Shown piece after piece: positions 35,484-44,899 of a stretch of DNA of 64,000 nucleotides. Source of the DNA: an uncultured Lachnospiraceae bacterium (GTDB taxonomy: Bacteria > Bacillota > Clostridia > Lachnospirales > Lachnospiraceae); the NCBI GenBank assembly GCA_910584845.1, contig CAJUDH010000004.1, forward strand, positions 116,332 to 180,331, in the 5' to 3' direction. The stretch's first letter is position 1. Every line of letters starts with the position of its first letter. A model generated the notes under the pieces. The model made no database searches. It was not told where the DNA came from and saw only the letters and a program-made list of their open reading frames with translations. A program made the position numbers and the translations under genes.

Positions 35484-36302
35484 ATGAGGGGACGGATCAA
35501 GGGGCTATGGCCCCTCCTGTGGCAAATGGTGTATCCTTTGCTGGTTTATGTGGCTGTGGTAGAGCTGGTATTTGCCGCATGGGGTATCCTGGCCGGCCAG
35601 GCCACGGAAAGCCAAGCCCTGCCTTTGACCGCCCTTGGGGCCGCTTTGGCCATGTTCCCTTTAGGCAGCGATTACCGGATGGTCCGGCGCAGGAACGGCC
35701 CTTGCGGCAATGCGGCCCCTTCAGGCAGGCGAAAGGGGCAGATGGGGGGGCGGTCCGTTTTACGGGTTTTCTTTTTCGCCGTGGGCGCCTGCTTACTGTT
35801 CAACAGCCTGTTATGGTTCCTCCCTTGTTGGGAAGGGGGCTACCAAAAGGTGGGCCGTACGTTGCAAGGCCCTTCCTTTGGGGTTCAATTGGCCTGTATA
35901 GGAATTGTGATCCCGGCGGCGGAGGAATTGATATTCCGCGGGCTGGGCTATTACCGGCTACGGCAGGAAATGACGGTTAAGGCGTCGGCTGCCTTGACTG
36001 CCGGCTGTTTCGCCTTATTTCACGGCAACTTGCTTCAAGGCGTGTATGCGGCTTTGCTGGGCCTTTTCCTGGCTATGCTTTATGAGGTTTATGACAGCCT
36101 GTGGGCCTGCTGGCTGTTCCATGGGGCGGCCAACTTGGCGTCCCTTACCTTGTCCCGGTTTTTGACGGCAAAAGGGCCCGGGCTATGGCAGATGGCCGGG
36201 GGCATAGCCTTTGGCGGGGCGCTGTTTTTTACCATGGGAAACAAGATAATAAGAGAGGGGAAAGAACGTGAAACTATTAACCATAACCATACCTTGCTAT
36301 AA
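35484..36302 (+). CDS. CPBP (CAAX-like) intramembrane metalloprotease
   Basis: A 272-residue multi-pass membrane protein of the CPBP/Abi family. The catalytic motifs are EELIFRG (EExxxR) near residue 153, FALFHGN near 178, and the third motif HGAANLAS near 215. Relatives process CAAX-type prenyl proteins or peptides, or give bacteriocin self-immunity. Start ATG 35484 follows AGGGGGA. Its final 35 bases overlap the start of the glycosyltransferase gene. Confidence 0.82.
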   Translation: MRGRIKGLWPLLWQMVYPLLVYVAVVELVFAAWGILAGQATESQALPLTALGAALAMFPLGSDYRMVRRRNGPCGNAAPSGRRKGQMGGRSVLRVFFFAVGACLLFNSLLWFLPCWEGGYQKVGRTLQGPSFGVQLACIGIVIPAAEELIFRGLGYYRLRQEMTVKASAALTAGCFALFHGNLLQGVYAALLGLFLAMLYEVYDSLWACWLFHGAANLASLTLSRFLTAKGPGLWQMAGGIAFGGALFFTMGNKIIREGKERETINHNHTLL

Positions 36303-37287
36303 CTCGGAAGCTTATATGCGCAACTGCATTGATTCCCTGCTCCCCGGTGGGGACGAGGTGGAAATCCTGATTGTGGATGACGGGTCCACGAAAGACAATA
36401 CGGCAAAAATCGCCGACGAATATGAAAAAAATTACCCTGGGGTCTGCCGTGCCATCCATCAGGAGAACGGGGGCCACGGGGAGGCGGTGAATGCGGGGCT
36501 GCGGGAGGCAACAGGGATTTATTTTAAAGTGGTGGACAGTGACGACTGGGTCAATGGCGAGGCTTACCAGGAAGTGCTGGAGGTGTTGCGCCGGTTTGTT
36601 TACGGGGACGAGACTTTGGACATGCTGGTAACAAATTTTGTCTATGAAAAACAAGGGGCTAAACATAAACGGGTGATGCAGTACCGGACTGCTTTGCCCA
36701 AACGGGAACTGATTACCTGGGATCAGGTGAAAGTATTTATTTTAGGGCAGTATATCCTGATGCATTCCGTGGTTTACCGGACGGAAATGCTGCGGGGCTG
36801 CGGGCTTAACTTGCCCAAACATACTTTTTATGTAGACAATATTTTTGTTTATCAGCCCCTTCCCTATGTAAAGACGTTGTATTATCTGGATGTGAATTTT
36901 TACCGGTATTTTATAGGCAGGGCAGACCAGTCGGTAAACGAACAGGTGATGATCGGCCGGATTGACCAGCAGATCCTGGTAACGAAACATATGTTGGAAT
37001 GTTGTGACTTGGCGAAAGTAGGCAGCCGGAAGCTCCGCCATTACATGGTGAGGTATTTGGAGATTATGATGACCATTTCTTCTATTCTAGCCATCCGGTC
37101 GGGGACGGAGGAGAACATGGCCAAAAAGAAGGAATTGTGGCAATATCTTAGAAAGGCAAACCTGGCCTTGTTTTTACGCCTCCGGTGGGGCTTTTTGGGC
37201 CAAAGCATGAACCTTCCGGGAAAAAGCGGCCGGAGCGTGTCGGTTGCTGCCTATAAAATCAGCCAGAAATTTTACGGGTTTAATTGA
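36268..37287 (+). CDS. Family 2 glycosyltransferase
   Basis: A 339-residue GT-A fold glycosyltransferase. TITIPCYNSEAYMRNCIDSLL opens the domain (residues 5-25), IVDDGSTKDNT is near 36-46, HQENGGHGEAVNAGL near 65, and VVDSDDWV (DxD) near 90. It transfers a sugar from a nucleotide sugar to an unknown acceptor, perhaps a wall polymer. It starts with GTG 36268 inside the preceding gene, behind AGAGGGGAAA, so expression depends on the CPBP gene. Confidence 0.88.
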   Translation: MKLLTITIPCYNSEAYMRNCIDSLLPGGDEVEILIVDDGSTKDNTAKIADEYEKNYPGVCRAIHQENGGHGEAVNAGLREATGIYFKVVDSDDWVNGEAYQEVLEVLRRFVYGDETLDMLVTNFVYEKQGAKHKRVMQYRTALPKRELITWDQVKVFILGQYILMHSVVYRTEMLRGCGLNLPKHTFYVDNIFVYQPLPYVKTLYYLDVNFYRYFIGRADQSVNEQVMIGRIDQQILVTKHMLECCDLAKVGSRKLRHYMVRYLEIMMTISSILAIRSGTEENMAKKKELWQYLRKANLALFLRLRWGFLGQSMNLPGKSGRSVSVAAYKISQKFYGFN

Positions 37288-37354
37288 CCGGGAAGGCATG
37301 GGGTGCCGGGCAGGGGATCAATATTTTTAGCTTTAAGGAGTGGAAGGAAGGCAA

Positions 37355-38134
37355 ATGAAAAAAGAAACAAGGGAATGGTTCCTGAAAGGGATGAGGGCAG
37401 GCATCCCCATTGGGATGGGGTATTTTGCCGTGGCCTTTACCTTGGGCATCGCCGCAAGGGAGGCGGGGATGGCCCTTTGGCAATCCGGGTTTATGTCGGC
37501 GGCGATGTTGGCCAGCGCAGGGCAGTTTGCCGGGATCGGCGCCATTGAGGCGGGGGCCGGTTTCCTGGAAATTGCGGTGACGCAGGTAGTGGTGAATTTA
37601 CGGTATTTGCTGATGTCCAGCGCCTTGTCCCAAAAAGTCAGGAGGGACGCGCCGTTTTTCCATCGGTTTTTTATGGCTTACGGGGTTACAGACGAGATAT
37701 TTGCGGTTTCCATGGGGGTGGAGGGGAAATTAACCCCAAGTTTTGTCTATGGCGCCGCTTCTACGGCAGCGCCGGGATGGGTGGCCGGCACCGTGATGGG
37801 GACTTTCATGGGTATGGTCATCCCTGCCCGGGCTATGAGCGCCATGGGCGTTGCTTTGTATGGCATGTTTCTGGCCATTGTAGTGCCGCCTTCCAAAAAG
37901 GACCGGGTGATTGCGGGGGTGGTCCTTATTTCCATGGCGGCCAGCGCCGCTTTTACAAAACTTCCCGGGCTCCGGGGAATTTCCAGCGGGTTTCAGATTA
38001 TTATTTTGACAATTTTGTTGTCAGGCGTGGCGGCGGCCCTGTTTCCCGTAAAAGAAGAGAAAGGGGGGAGGCAAAATGGGGCCTTCTGTGAATGCAAGCC
38101 TGTTGGTGATGGCGGTGACGATTTATTTGGTTAG
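37355..38134 (+). CDS. azlC: AzlC branched-chain amino acid exporter subunit
   Basis: A 259-residue AzlC, the large membrane part of a branched-chain amino acid export system. Family features are GIPIGMGYFAVAFTLG near residue 16, ASAGQFAG near 50, NLRYLLMS near 82, and YGVTDEIFAV near 108. Start ATG 37355 follows GGAAGG. The 3' end overlaps azlD by 59 bases in another frame. It fits the branched-chain amino acid genes at 5-12 kb but is not linked to them. Confidence 0.92.
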   Translation: MKKETREWFLKGMRAGIPIGMGYFAVAFTLGIAAREAGMALWQSGFMSAAMLASAGQFAGIGAIEAGAGFLEIAVTQVVVNLRYLLMSSALSQKVRRDAPFFHRFFMAYGVTDEIFAVSMGVEGKLTPSFVYGAASTAAPGWVAGTVMGTFMGMVIPARAMSAMGVALYGMFLAIVVPPSKKDRVIAGVVLISMAASAAFTKLPGLRGISSGFQIIILTILLSGVAAALFPVKEEKGGRQNGAFCECKPVGDGGDDLFG

Positions 38135-38381
38135 GGCGTTGCCTTTAACCTTGCTGCGCAAGGAAATACGTAACCCTTTTATCCGTTCCTTTTTATTTTA
38201 TGTGCCATATGTCAGCCTGTCGGTTATGACTTTTCCGGCTATATTGTCGGCGACGGCTTCCTGGCGGTCAGGGCTTGCCGGGTTTGTGGCGGCGGTTGTG
38301 ATCGCATGGGTGGACGGAAATTTGTTCCGGGTGTCGATCGGTGCGTGTATTGCTGTTTTTTTTATGGAATTATGGATATGA
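38076..38381 (+). CDS. azlD: AzlD branched-chain amino acid exporter subunit
   Basis: A 101-residue AzlD partner of AzlC with three to four transmembrane segments and the family motif YLVRALPLTLLRK near residues 17-29. The start is inside azlC behind a GGGGGGAGG ribosome site, so the two are coupled. AzlC and AzlD together export branched-chain amino acids or analogues. Confidence 0.9.
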   Translation: MGPSVNASLLVMAVTIYLVRALPLTLLRKEIRNPFIRSFLFYVPYVSLSVMTFPAILSATASWRSGLAGFVAAVVIAWVDGNLFRVSIGACIAVFFMELWI

Positions 38382-38416
38382 AGGATGGGTTTTCCCCGGC
38401 TTTGGTTTTGTTTTCA

Positions 38417-38445
38417 TTGACAAATGCACAAAATCGTTTTATAAT
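38417..38445 (+). promoter_or_regulatory. Perfect consensus sigma-A promoter for the DUF6465 gene
   Basis: TTGACA (38417-38422), a 17-base spacer, TATAAT (38440-38445). This is the only exact consensus promoter at 17-base spacing that I find in the window. Confidence 0.9.
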
Positions 38446-38514
38446 TCCATAAGCAACTGAGGAATGGCATAAAAAGAAAATCGATGATCTGGATTCGAGC
38501 GAGGAGGAAAAATC

Positions 38515-38895
38515 ATGCCACGTGTTAAAAAAATCGTAGACGAGACAATGGAAAGCAAAAGCGTAGAGGCTGTTGCGGAGGCAGATGCCAAAACAGAGAA
38601 AAAACCCCGTGTGAAAAAAGCGGTTGCCAAGGAAGAGGCGCCTGTTGAGAAAAAGGCGGTTGCCAAAAAAGAGGAAAAGAAGGCGGAGCCGAAAGCATCC
38701 GTGATGATTCAGTCCGGTACCAAAGAAGTAGCGGCAAAAGAGGTGCTGGCCGCAGCGGCCAAGGCCTATCTGGAAGCCAACGGCGAAGTTGAGATTGAGA
38801 CAATCGAGATCTACATAAAGCCGGAAGAAAATGCGGTTTATTATGTAGTCAACGGCGATGATTCCGGTGATAACAAGATTGAATTGTTTCAGTAA
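38515..38895 (+). CDS. DUF6465-family protein with Lys/Glu/Ala-rich tail
   Basis: A 126-residue protein. Residues 1-62 are low complexity, rich in K, E, A and V, with KKPRVKKAV and KKAVAKKEEKK repeats like histone-H1 or nucleoid-protein tails. Residues 63-126 form a compact domain (VMIQSGTKEVAAKEVLAAA, then YYVVNGDDSGDNKIELFQ) that I assign to DUF6465. Function is unknown. A perfect promoter, GAGGAGG ribosome site and strong terminator suggest high, independent expression. Confidence 0.75.
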   Translation: MPRVKKIVDETMESKSVEAVAEADAKTEKKPRVKKAVAKEEAPVEKKAVAKKEEKKAEPKASVMIQSGTKEVAAKEVLAAAAKAYLEANGEVEIETIEIYIKPEENAVYYVVNGDDSGDNKIELFQ

Positions 38896-38910
38896 TTACA
38901 AATGGCTATA

Positions 38911-38954
38911 GCAAAAAAGGCATGCTGTCCCAGGGGATTTGCAGCCTTTTTTGC
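38911..38954 (+). terminator. Terminator after the DUF6465 gene
   Basis: GCAAAAAAGGC (38911-38921) pairs with GCCTTTTTTGC (38944-38954). A second 8-base hairpin follows at 38955-38981 (ATCATAGG/CCTATGAT). Confidence 0.8.
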
Positions 38955-39026
38955 ATCATAGGGAAACGGAAAACCTATGATACAAATGGATTGGGCATAT
39001 AAGAAAGCATGGATGGGGGAAAAGGG

Positions 39027-40469
39027 ATGGGGCAGGAAAAAGGACGCCCCCTGGCGCCTTTGCCAGAGGGGTTTACGGATCGGATGGAAAAGATGTTGGG
39101 GGAAGAGTACCCTGCTTTCCTGAAAAGCTATGAAGAAGGGCGGGCTTATGGCCTTCGCGTAAACCTCCTGAAAGGCAGCCGGGAAGAACTTTATGGACGG
39201 CTTTGCCGCCGTTTTGGGCTGGTTCCCGTGCCTTGGTGCCGGGAAGGGTTTTATTATGGGCAAGAGGATCGGCCGGGCCGCCATCCGTTCCATCAGGCAG
39301 GCGTGTATTATATCCAGGAACCCAGCGCCATGGCGGTAGGTTCCCTATTGGATCCCCAACCAGGGGAAGCGGTATTGGATTTGTGTGCCGCGCCAGGGGG
39401 GAAGACTACCCACATTGCGGCGCGTATGGCGGGGGAGGGCCTGCTGGTGAGCAACGAGGTCCATCCTGCCCGGGCTAAGGCCCTGTCCCAGAATGTGGAA
39501 CGGATGGGGGTCAAAAATGTGGTGGTAACCAATGAAGAGCCGGAAAGGCTTGCCAAAATATTCCCGGGGTTTTTTGACAGGGTCGTGGTGGACGCCCCCT
39601 GTTCCGGGGAAGGCATGTTCCGCAAAGAAGAGCAGGCAAGGGAAGAATGGAGCCGGGGGCATGTGCAGCTATGCGCAGGCAGGCAGCGGCAGATTTTGGA
39701 TTGCGGGGCAAAGATGCTCAAACCAGGGGGGCGCATGGTATATTCTACCTGTACTTTTTCCCCAGAAGAGAATGAAGAAGTAGTTATCCGTTTTTTGGAA
39801 AGCCATCCGGATTTTTCCCTGGTGCCTGCGCCCGGCGTTTTAAAAGGCCTTTCAAAAGGACGGCTGGACTGGTGGGGGGATCAGGAAGAGCTGGAAGGGG
39901 CTTACCGGATCTGGCCCCATAAAGCCCGGGGGGAAGGCCACTTTGCGGCCCTGCTGGAAAAAAAGGGGGAAGGGCCACGGGCCCGGACAAGGGGGGGAGG
40001 GGGCCCGGAAAGGAAGAAAAAAGGCCAAAATGGTAATGGCAAAGACGAGGGCCTGTTTTCGGAATTTTGGGCCGGTACCGTGCCCTATATCTCCCAGGAA
40101 GGCTTTGGGCTGGACCCCAAACGCCTGGCCTGGTTTGGAGGCCAGCTTTACCATGTGCCAAAAGGGATGCCCGGCCTTGACGGGCTGCGGGTACTGCGGC
40201 CGGGGCTGCATCTGGGCACGTGGAAGAAAAACCGGTTGGAGCCTTCCCACGGGCTGGCGCTGGCGCTGGAGCCTAAGCATGTAGGCCAATGCCTGCGCCT
40301 GGACGCCGAAGGGCCGGAAACCGCTGCTTATTTGGCGGGGAATACCCTTCCTGCCCCGGAAGGCCGGAAGGGGTGGGTACTGGTATGCGCAGACGATTAC
40401 CCTTTGGGCTGGGCAAAGGCGGCGGGCGGGGTGCTGAAAAACCATTACCCCAAAGGCCTCCGGGTATAG
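39027..40469 (+). CDS. RsmF/NOL1-NOP2-Sun-type rRNA m5C methyltransferase
   Basis: A 480-residue SAM-dependent RNA cytosine-5 methyltransferase. DLCAAPGGKTTHIA (motif I) is near residue 115, DAPCSGEGMFRK (motif IV with a catalytic Cys) near 190, and STCTFSPEENE (motif VI with the second Cys) near 239. A C-terminal PUA-like region, after a basic low-complexity linker near 320-340, matches the RsmF layout, so 16S rRNA is the likely target. Start 39027 (MGQEKG) follows GGGGGA; ATG 39009 is in frame without a ribosome site. It converges with the DUF1576 gene 18 bases away. Confidence 0.88.
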   Translation: MGQEKGRPLAPLPEGFTDRMEKMLGEEYPAFLKSYEEGRAYGLRVNLLKGSREELYGRLCRRFGLVPVPWCREGFYYGQEDRPGRHPFHQAGVYYIQEPSAMAVGSLLDPQPGEAVLDLCAAPGGKTTHIAARMAGEGLLVSNEVHPARAKALSQNVERMGVKNVVVTNEEPERLAKIFPGFFDRVVVDAPCSGEGMFRKEEQAREEWSRGHVQLCAGRQRQILDCGAKMLKPGGRMVYSTCTFSPEENEEVVIRFLESHPDFSLVPAPGVLKGLSKGRLDWWGDQEELEGAYRIWPHKARGEGHFAALLEKKGEGPRARTRGGGGPERKKKGQNGNGKDEGLFSEFWAGTVPYISQEGFGLDPKRLAWFGGQLYHVPKGMPGLDGLRVLRPGLHLGTWKKNRLEPSHGLALALEPKHVGQCLRLDAEGPETAAYLAGNTLPAPEGRKGWVLVCADDYPLGWAKAAGGVLKNHYPKGLRV

Positions 40470-40487
40470 TGTGCCGCTTCCTTTGCG

Positions 40488-41951
40488 TTATCCCTGTTTT
40501 TTCGTCCCTTGGGAGGCATCGGTACGGGGGTTCGCCACAACGGCGATAGTGGCCCACCGGCTGGCGCCGGAAGACGGCATTTCCTCCCTGGCTTCGGGCA
40601 GGTAATGCTCCAGGATCGGCAACAGGATCAGGGCGGTAATGCCTGCCGTGAGGCCGCCGTTGTACAGCACCAGGCCGCCGTGGAGGGCGTTGGTGGCCGT
40701 ACACATGGAAGCGCACAAGAAACCGGCCGTAATGCCGGCTACGGTCCCGTACCGGCCGGTAATGGGGCAAAGGCCGGTGGCAAATGCGACGGCGTTGATA
40801 TAGCCTTGGGTGGATAAAGACCAGGAAAGTTCCCTGCCGTTAATATGGCAGAAAAACAAGGTCAGCAGGTATAAGGCCTGGTACCCTAACAGGATCGGCC
40901 ACACATTTTTGGGGTGCTGGCCCATGGCTGTGAAGGTAAGGGACGCTAAGATTACCCCAATGGTGGGCCCGGTGAACCCCACCCCCTCGGTGAACAAGAT
41001 GATTACGTTTAAGTAAAGCAGGAACATAAGGCCCTGGCAGCCCATATTCACCAGGCAGACGGGCATGCCATATTTGGCAGAAAAATTGCTGGCGTGGCCC
41101 GTGTCCTTTAAAAGGCGGCCATACCCCCGGAAGCTGTTCCCGTTAAGGAGCCACCCGGCCAGGATACAGGCCAGGAAAAGGGACAGGAAAAACAGGTTGG
41201 AAAACATCCGGAAGGAACGGCCAAATACGTCATAGGCCAGGTTGTGGGGGTAGATGGTGGCAGGCAGGCCAATGCCCATGGTATGGTACATAAAATTATA
41301 CAGGAAAAAACCGAACAAGCCAAAAGCCAGGCCGCCGTTATAGAGGTTATACCCCTTATGCCAGGCATGGGCGCCAGGAAGGATGGCAGGGATTACAAAG
41401 CCCAACATAATGCTGAAAAGCACGGTCAGGGCCACCCCGGAGGCATTGAATTTCAGGATACCAAAAGCATAGCTGCCCCCTTGGGTATAGCGGAAGAGGA
41501 ATTCGCTGATAAAAGGGCTGAAAGAGGTGGCAAACATACAGATGTGCAGGTTGTTGTTAAAATCCAGCTTTTTTAGGCGCAGATAGAGGAAAGGCGCCAA
41601 AAAGCAAGGCCACATATTAAAAAAATTAAGGCCGTAAAAACAGTGGGCTACCACCAGGAAGTAGCCGGCCAGCGTGTTGGCGTGGGATTCCCCTTTCAAA
41701 AAAGCCATAAAGAAAAAGCAGGCCATGCCGCAGGCGCCTGCGTTTAGCAGGGCGGCAGCCAGCCCGCCGACCTCCAGATAGTCGGTCACCAGGGGGCAGG
41801 GGGTAATCAGGATCAGGTACCAATTGTGCAAGACCGACCCCCATTCCTTTGTATAAAAGGTGGCTACAAAGGAGGAGAGCAGGAAGAAAAGGGAAAAGCT
41901 AAAGGCGATGCCGTTAATGATTTGGCTGTTGGTAAAGGTTTTTTGTTTCAT
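40488..41951 (-). CDS. DUF1576 multi-pass membrane protein
   Basis: A 487-residue integral membrane protein with roughly ten or more hydrophobic segments. I assign it to DUF1576 from its overall pattern, including HNWYLILITPCPLVTDY near residue 42, two YNGGL segments and GLCPITGRYG in the C-terminal half. The function is unknown; the internal repeat of YNGGLA/YNGGLT suggests two homologous halves, as in many transporters. It overlaps the dinB stop by 4 bases, so it is coupled to the polymerase gene upstream. Confidence 0.75.
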   Translation of the reverse strand: MKQKTFTNSQIINGIAFSFSLFFLLSSFVATFYTKEWGSVLHNWYLILITPCPLVTDYLEVGGLAAALLNAGACGMACFFFMAFLKGESHANTLAGYFLVVAHCFYGLNFFNMWPCFLAPFLYLRLKKLDFNNNLHICMFATSFSPFISEFLFRYTQGGSYAFGILKFNASGVALTVLFSIMLGFVIPAILPGAHAWHKGYNLYNGGLAFGLFGFFLYNFMYHTMGIGLPATIYPHNLAYDVFGRSFRMFSNLFFLSLFLACILAGWLLNGNSFRGYGRLLKDTGHASNFSAKYGMPVCLVNMGCQGLMFLLYLNVIILFTEGVGFTGPTIGVILASLTFTAMGQHPKNVWPILLGYQALYLLTLFFCHINGRELSWSLSTQGYINAVAFATGLCPITGRYGTVAGITAGFLCASMCTATNALHGGLVLYNGGLTAGITALILLPILEHYLPEAREEMPSSGASRWATIAVVANPRTDASQGTKKQG

Positions 41952-43243
41952 ATTTGCCTCTCTTTCTGTTGTAGATGCTTTTTCTTGCTGACCGCATGGT
42001 CCACCAATGCGTCTTCTTTTAGGAAACTGGCCCGCTTGATGCTGTCAACTCCGTATTTTCCGCGGATTTTATCCACAGCCTTTTCCAATTCTTTCATTTT
42101 CCGGGATTGTTCCGTGTCAAAGAGGCTTAACTGTTCGTAAGGGCCTTCCGAAACCTGGCTGGCGCGCAGGCCAATAAGCCGCACCGGCCGCAAATCCCAA
42201 AATTCCTTTAATAAACGGCAGGCATGGCCATACAAGCCCCAGGTGGAATCCGTGGGGGCGCTTAAGGTAAGCTGGTGGGATTGGGTGGAAAACTTCCAGT
42301 CTTTTAATTCCACACAGATACAGCTGCACCGTACGTTTTCTTCCCGAAGGCGCGCCCCTACGGTTTCGCTTAAGGCCAGCAATACCTGGCAGGCCGTACC
42401 ATAGTCCGATACGTCCCGGGATAAGGTAATGCTGTTGCCGTAGCCTTTATTGGCCGGTCCCCTGGAAACCACCGGCTCATTGTCAATGCCGTTGGCATAA
42501 CGGTGGACCAGGCTGCCATACTTGTCCCCCAGGTGGGTTTGGAGGATATGGACGTCACAGGCTGCCAGGTCCCCGATGGTATGCAGGCCGATCCGGGCCA
42601 GCTTGTCCGAGGCGGAACTGCCTACGAAAAGTAATTCCCGCAAGGGCAGGGGCCACATTTTTGTAGGGATTTCCTCTTCGAACAAGGTATGGGTTTTATC
42701 TGGCTTTTCGAAATCCGAGGCCATTTTTGCCAGGAGTTTGTTGGAAGAGATGCCGATGTTGACGGAAAACCCCAGCTCCCGGCGGATTTGGCGGCGTATC
42801 CGCCCGGCGGTTTCTATAGGGGGGCCAAACAGGTGGATGGTTTCGGACATATCCAAAAACGCTTCGTCTATGCTGAATTTCTCAATGTCCGGGGTATAGT
42901 CCCCCAAAAGCGCAAATAAATCATGGGAACATTTTAAATATAAATCAAACCGGGCAGGGGACACAGCCAGTTCCGGGCATTTTCGGAAAGCGCTGGCCAG
43001 GGGTTCCCCGGTGGTTACGCCAAATTGCCTGGCTGGGGTAGATTTAGCCAGTACGACCCCGTGGCGGGATTTGGCATCCCCCCCAACGGCAGAGGGGACG
43101 GTGCGAAGATCCAGGGCGTCTGGATCTTTTTTCAGGCGGTCTGCAGCTTCCCAGCTTAGGAACGCAGAATTGACATCAATATGGAAAATGATTCGCCGCC
43201 TTCCCATAGGGGCCTGCCCCCCTTGCCCTTTTCCTGTCGCCAT
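41948..43243 (-). CDS. dinB: Y-family DNA polymerase (DinB/Pol IV-like)
   Basis: A 431-residue translesion polymerase. IFHIDVNSAFLSWEA near residue 19 carries the first catalytic Asp, KFSIDEAFLDMS near 120 the SIDE motif, and NIGISSNKLLAKMASDFEKP near 156 follows. The little-finger domain is at about 250-360. It copies past DNA lesions with low fidelity. GGAGGTGA precedes ATG 43243 on the minus strand; ATG 43207 (MGRRRIIFHID) is nearer the conserved start but has no such site. I see no obvious LexA box. Confidence 0.92.
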   Translation of the reverse strand: MATGKGQGGQAPMGRRRIIFHIDVNSAFLSWEAADRLKKDPDALDLRTVPSAVGGDAKSRHGVVLAKSTPARQFGVTTGEPLASAFRKCPELAVSPARFDLYLKCSHDLFALLGDYTPDIEKFSIDEAFLDMSETIHLFGPPIETAGRIRRQIRRELGFSVNIGISSNKLLAKMASDFEKPDKTHTLFEEEIPTKMWPLPLRELLFVGSSASDKLARIGLHTIGDLAACDVHILQTHLGDKYGSLVHRYANGIDNEPVVSRGPANKGYGNSITLSRDVSDYGTACQVLLALSETVGARLREENVRCSCICVELKDWKFSTQSHQLTLSAPTDSTWGLYGHACRLLKEFWDLRPVRLIGLRASQVSEGPYEQLSLFDTEQSRKMKELEKAVDKIRGKYGVDSIKRASFLKEDALVDHAVSKKKHLQQKERQI

Positions 43244-43400
43244 GTGTTCACCTCCATTGGCAATTCAGCCAATACGATTCCCGAATAACTAGTCAATAAA
43301 CCAATCATACCATAATTTCCCTGTTGCCGCAACCGGCGCAGGTCCGCCAATTTGCCATCTGCCGGAAAGCCGGCCCGGGGCGCCTTTGGGAATAAAAGCA

Positions 43401-43429
43401 TTGACAAAAAGGGGAATATCTATGAGAAT
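43401..43429 (+). promoter_or_regulatory. Candidate promoter for the GH4 gene
   Basis: TTGACA (43401-43406), 17 bases, then GAGAAT (43424-43429), which matches four of six -10 positions. Confidence 0.5.
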
Positions 43430-43484
43430 AGAGGGGCAGGCAGGTAAAACCAATATAAGCCTGGTAAAGAAAAGGAGAATGTAT

Positions 43485-44870
43485 ATGGGCAAAAAGCCAT
43501 TGAAAATCGTGACGATCGGAGGCGGGAGCAGTTATACGCCTGAGTTGATGGAGGGGTTTATCCGCAGGGGGATCCCTGTGGGGGAAATTTGGCTGGTAGA
43601 CGTAGAAGAGGGCGCAAAAAAACAGGAGATCGTAGGCAATTTGGCCCAGCGCATGTGGGATGCCTCCCCTTATAAAGTGAATGTACATATGACCCTGGAC
43701 AGGAGGGAGGCCCTTGCCGGCGCCGATTTTGTAACCACCCAGTTCCGGGTAGGGCTTTTGGACGCCAGGATCAAGGATGAAAGGATTCCTTTGTCTTATG
43801 GCATGACAGGCCAGGAAACCAATGGCGCAGGGGGCATTTTCAAGGCTTTCCGCACCATTCCGGTGATTTTGGATATTGTGGAAGATATGAAGGAGCTGTG
43901 CCCTGATGCCTGGCTGGTGAATTTTACCAACCCCAGCGGCATGTTGACGGAAGCAGTTCTCCGCTATGGGAAGTGGGAGAAGGTGATCGGCCTGTGCAAC
44001 CTTTCCATCGGCTCGATGATGAAGGAGCCGGGCCTGATCGGGAAAACCATGGATGAATTGACTTTCCGGTTCGGCGGGCTGAACCATTTTTTGTGGCACA
44101 AGGTTTTTGACAAAGGCGGGCAGGACGTGACCATGCAGGTGGTGGATAAGCTGTACGACCCTTCCCTGGATTCCGGAGTCCCTGTAAACATTTTTGACGT
44201 GGAATTTTTCCGCGAGCAGTATGGCCAAATGGAAATGATCCCTTGCGGGTACCACCGGTATTATTACCGCCAGGAAGAAATGCTTCACCACATGCTGGAG
44301 GAATATAACGACCCTAAGGTAGGGACCCGGGGGCAGCAGGTAAAGAAGACGGAAGAAGAATTATTTGCCTTGTATCAAAACCCGGGCCTCCATGAAAAAC
44401 CGGAACAGCTTGCCAAAAGGGGCGGGGCCAATTATTCCGACGTGGCCTGCGAAACCATTGCCTCAATTTATGAAAACAAGATGGCCCCCATCGTGGTTTC
44501 CACCAGGAACAACGGCGCTTTGCCGGATTTGCCGCCGGACTGCGTGGTGGAGGTTTCTTCCCTGATTGGCGCCTGCGGCGCCCTCCCCATCGCCTTCGGC
44601 CCCCTTCCCCCGGCAGAGAGGGGATGGCTCCAGCTGATGAAGAATATGGAATTGTGCGTGTGCCAGGCGGCGGTGTCCGGGGATTACGGGCTGGCCTTGC
44701 AGGCATTTATGATGAACCCGCTGATCCCTTCCGGCGCCACGGCAAAAAGGGTCCTGGACGAGCTGATGGTTGCCCATAAAAAATATTTGCCCCAGTTTGC
44801 CAATAAAATCGCCCAATTGGAAAAAGAAGGGGTTACCGTCAAAGACCCCATGGCAAGAAATCTGGCTTAA
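43485..44870 (+). CDS. GH4 6-phospho-beta-glucosidase
   Basis: A 461-residue glycoside hydrolase family 4 enzyme, an NAD+ and divalent-metal dependent hydrolase that works by redox elimination. The nucleotide loop IVTIGGGSSYTPELMEGF is at 8-25, ETNGAGGIFKAFRT near 115, FTNPSGMLTEA near 146, metal-binding CNLS near 170, and LNHFLW near 200. Close relatives (CelF/LicH) act on 6-phospho-beta-glucosides. Start ATG 43485 lies 7 bases after AAAGGAG; ATG 43479 is too close. No PTS gene is adjacent. Confidence 0.9.
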   Translation: MGKKPLKIVTIGGGSSYTPELMEGFIRRGIPVGEIWLVDVEEGAKKQEIVGNLAQRMWDASPYKVNVHMTLDRREALAGADFVTTQFRVGLLDARIKDERIPLSYGMTGQETNGAGGIFKAFRTIPVILDIVEDMKELCPDAWLVNFTNPSGMLTEAVLRYGKWEKVIGLCNLSIGSMMKEPGLIGKTMDELTFRFGGLNHFLWHKVFDKGGQDVTMQVVDKLYDPSLDSGVPVNIFDVEFFREQYGQMEMIPCGYHRYYYRQEEMLHHMLEEYNDPKVGTRGQQVKKTEEELFALYQNPGLHEKPEQLAKRGGANYSDVACETIASIYENKMAPIVVSTRNNGALPDLPPDCVVEVSSLIGACGALPIAFGPLPPAERGWLQLMKNMELCVCQAAVSGDYGLALQAFMMNPLIPSGATAKRVLDELMVAHKKYLPQFANKIAQLEKEGVTVKDPMARNLA

Positions 44871-44899
44871 AAGGCCCGGCGGGAAAAACATGCCTGGCC

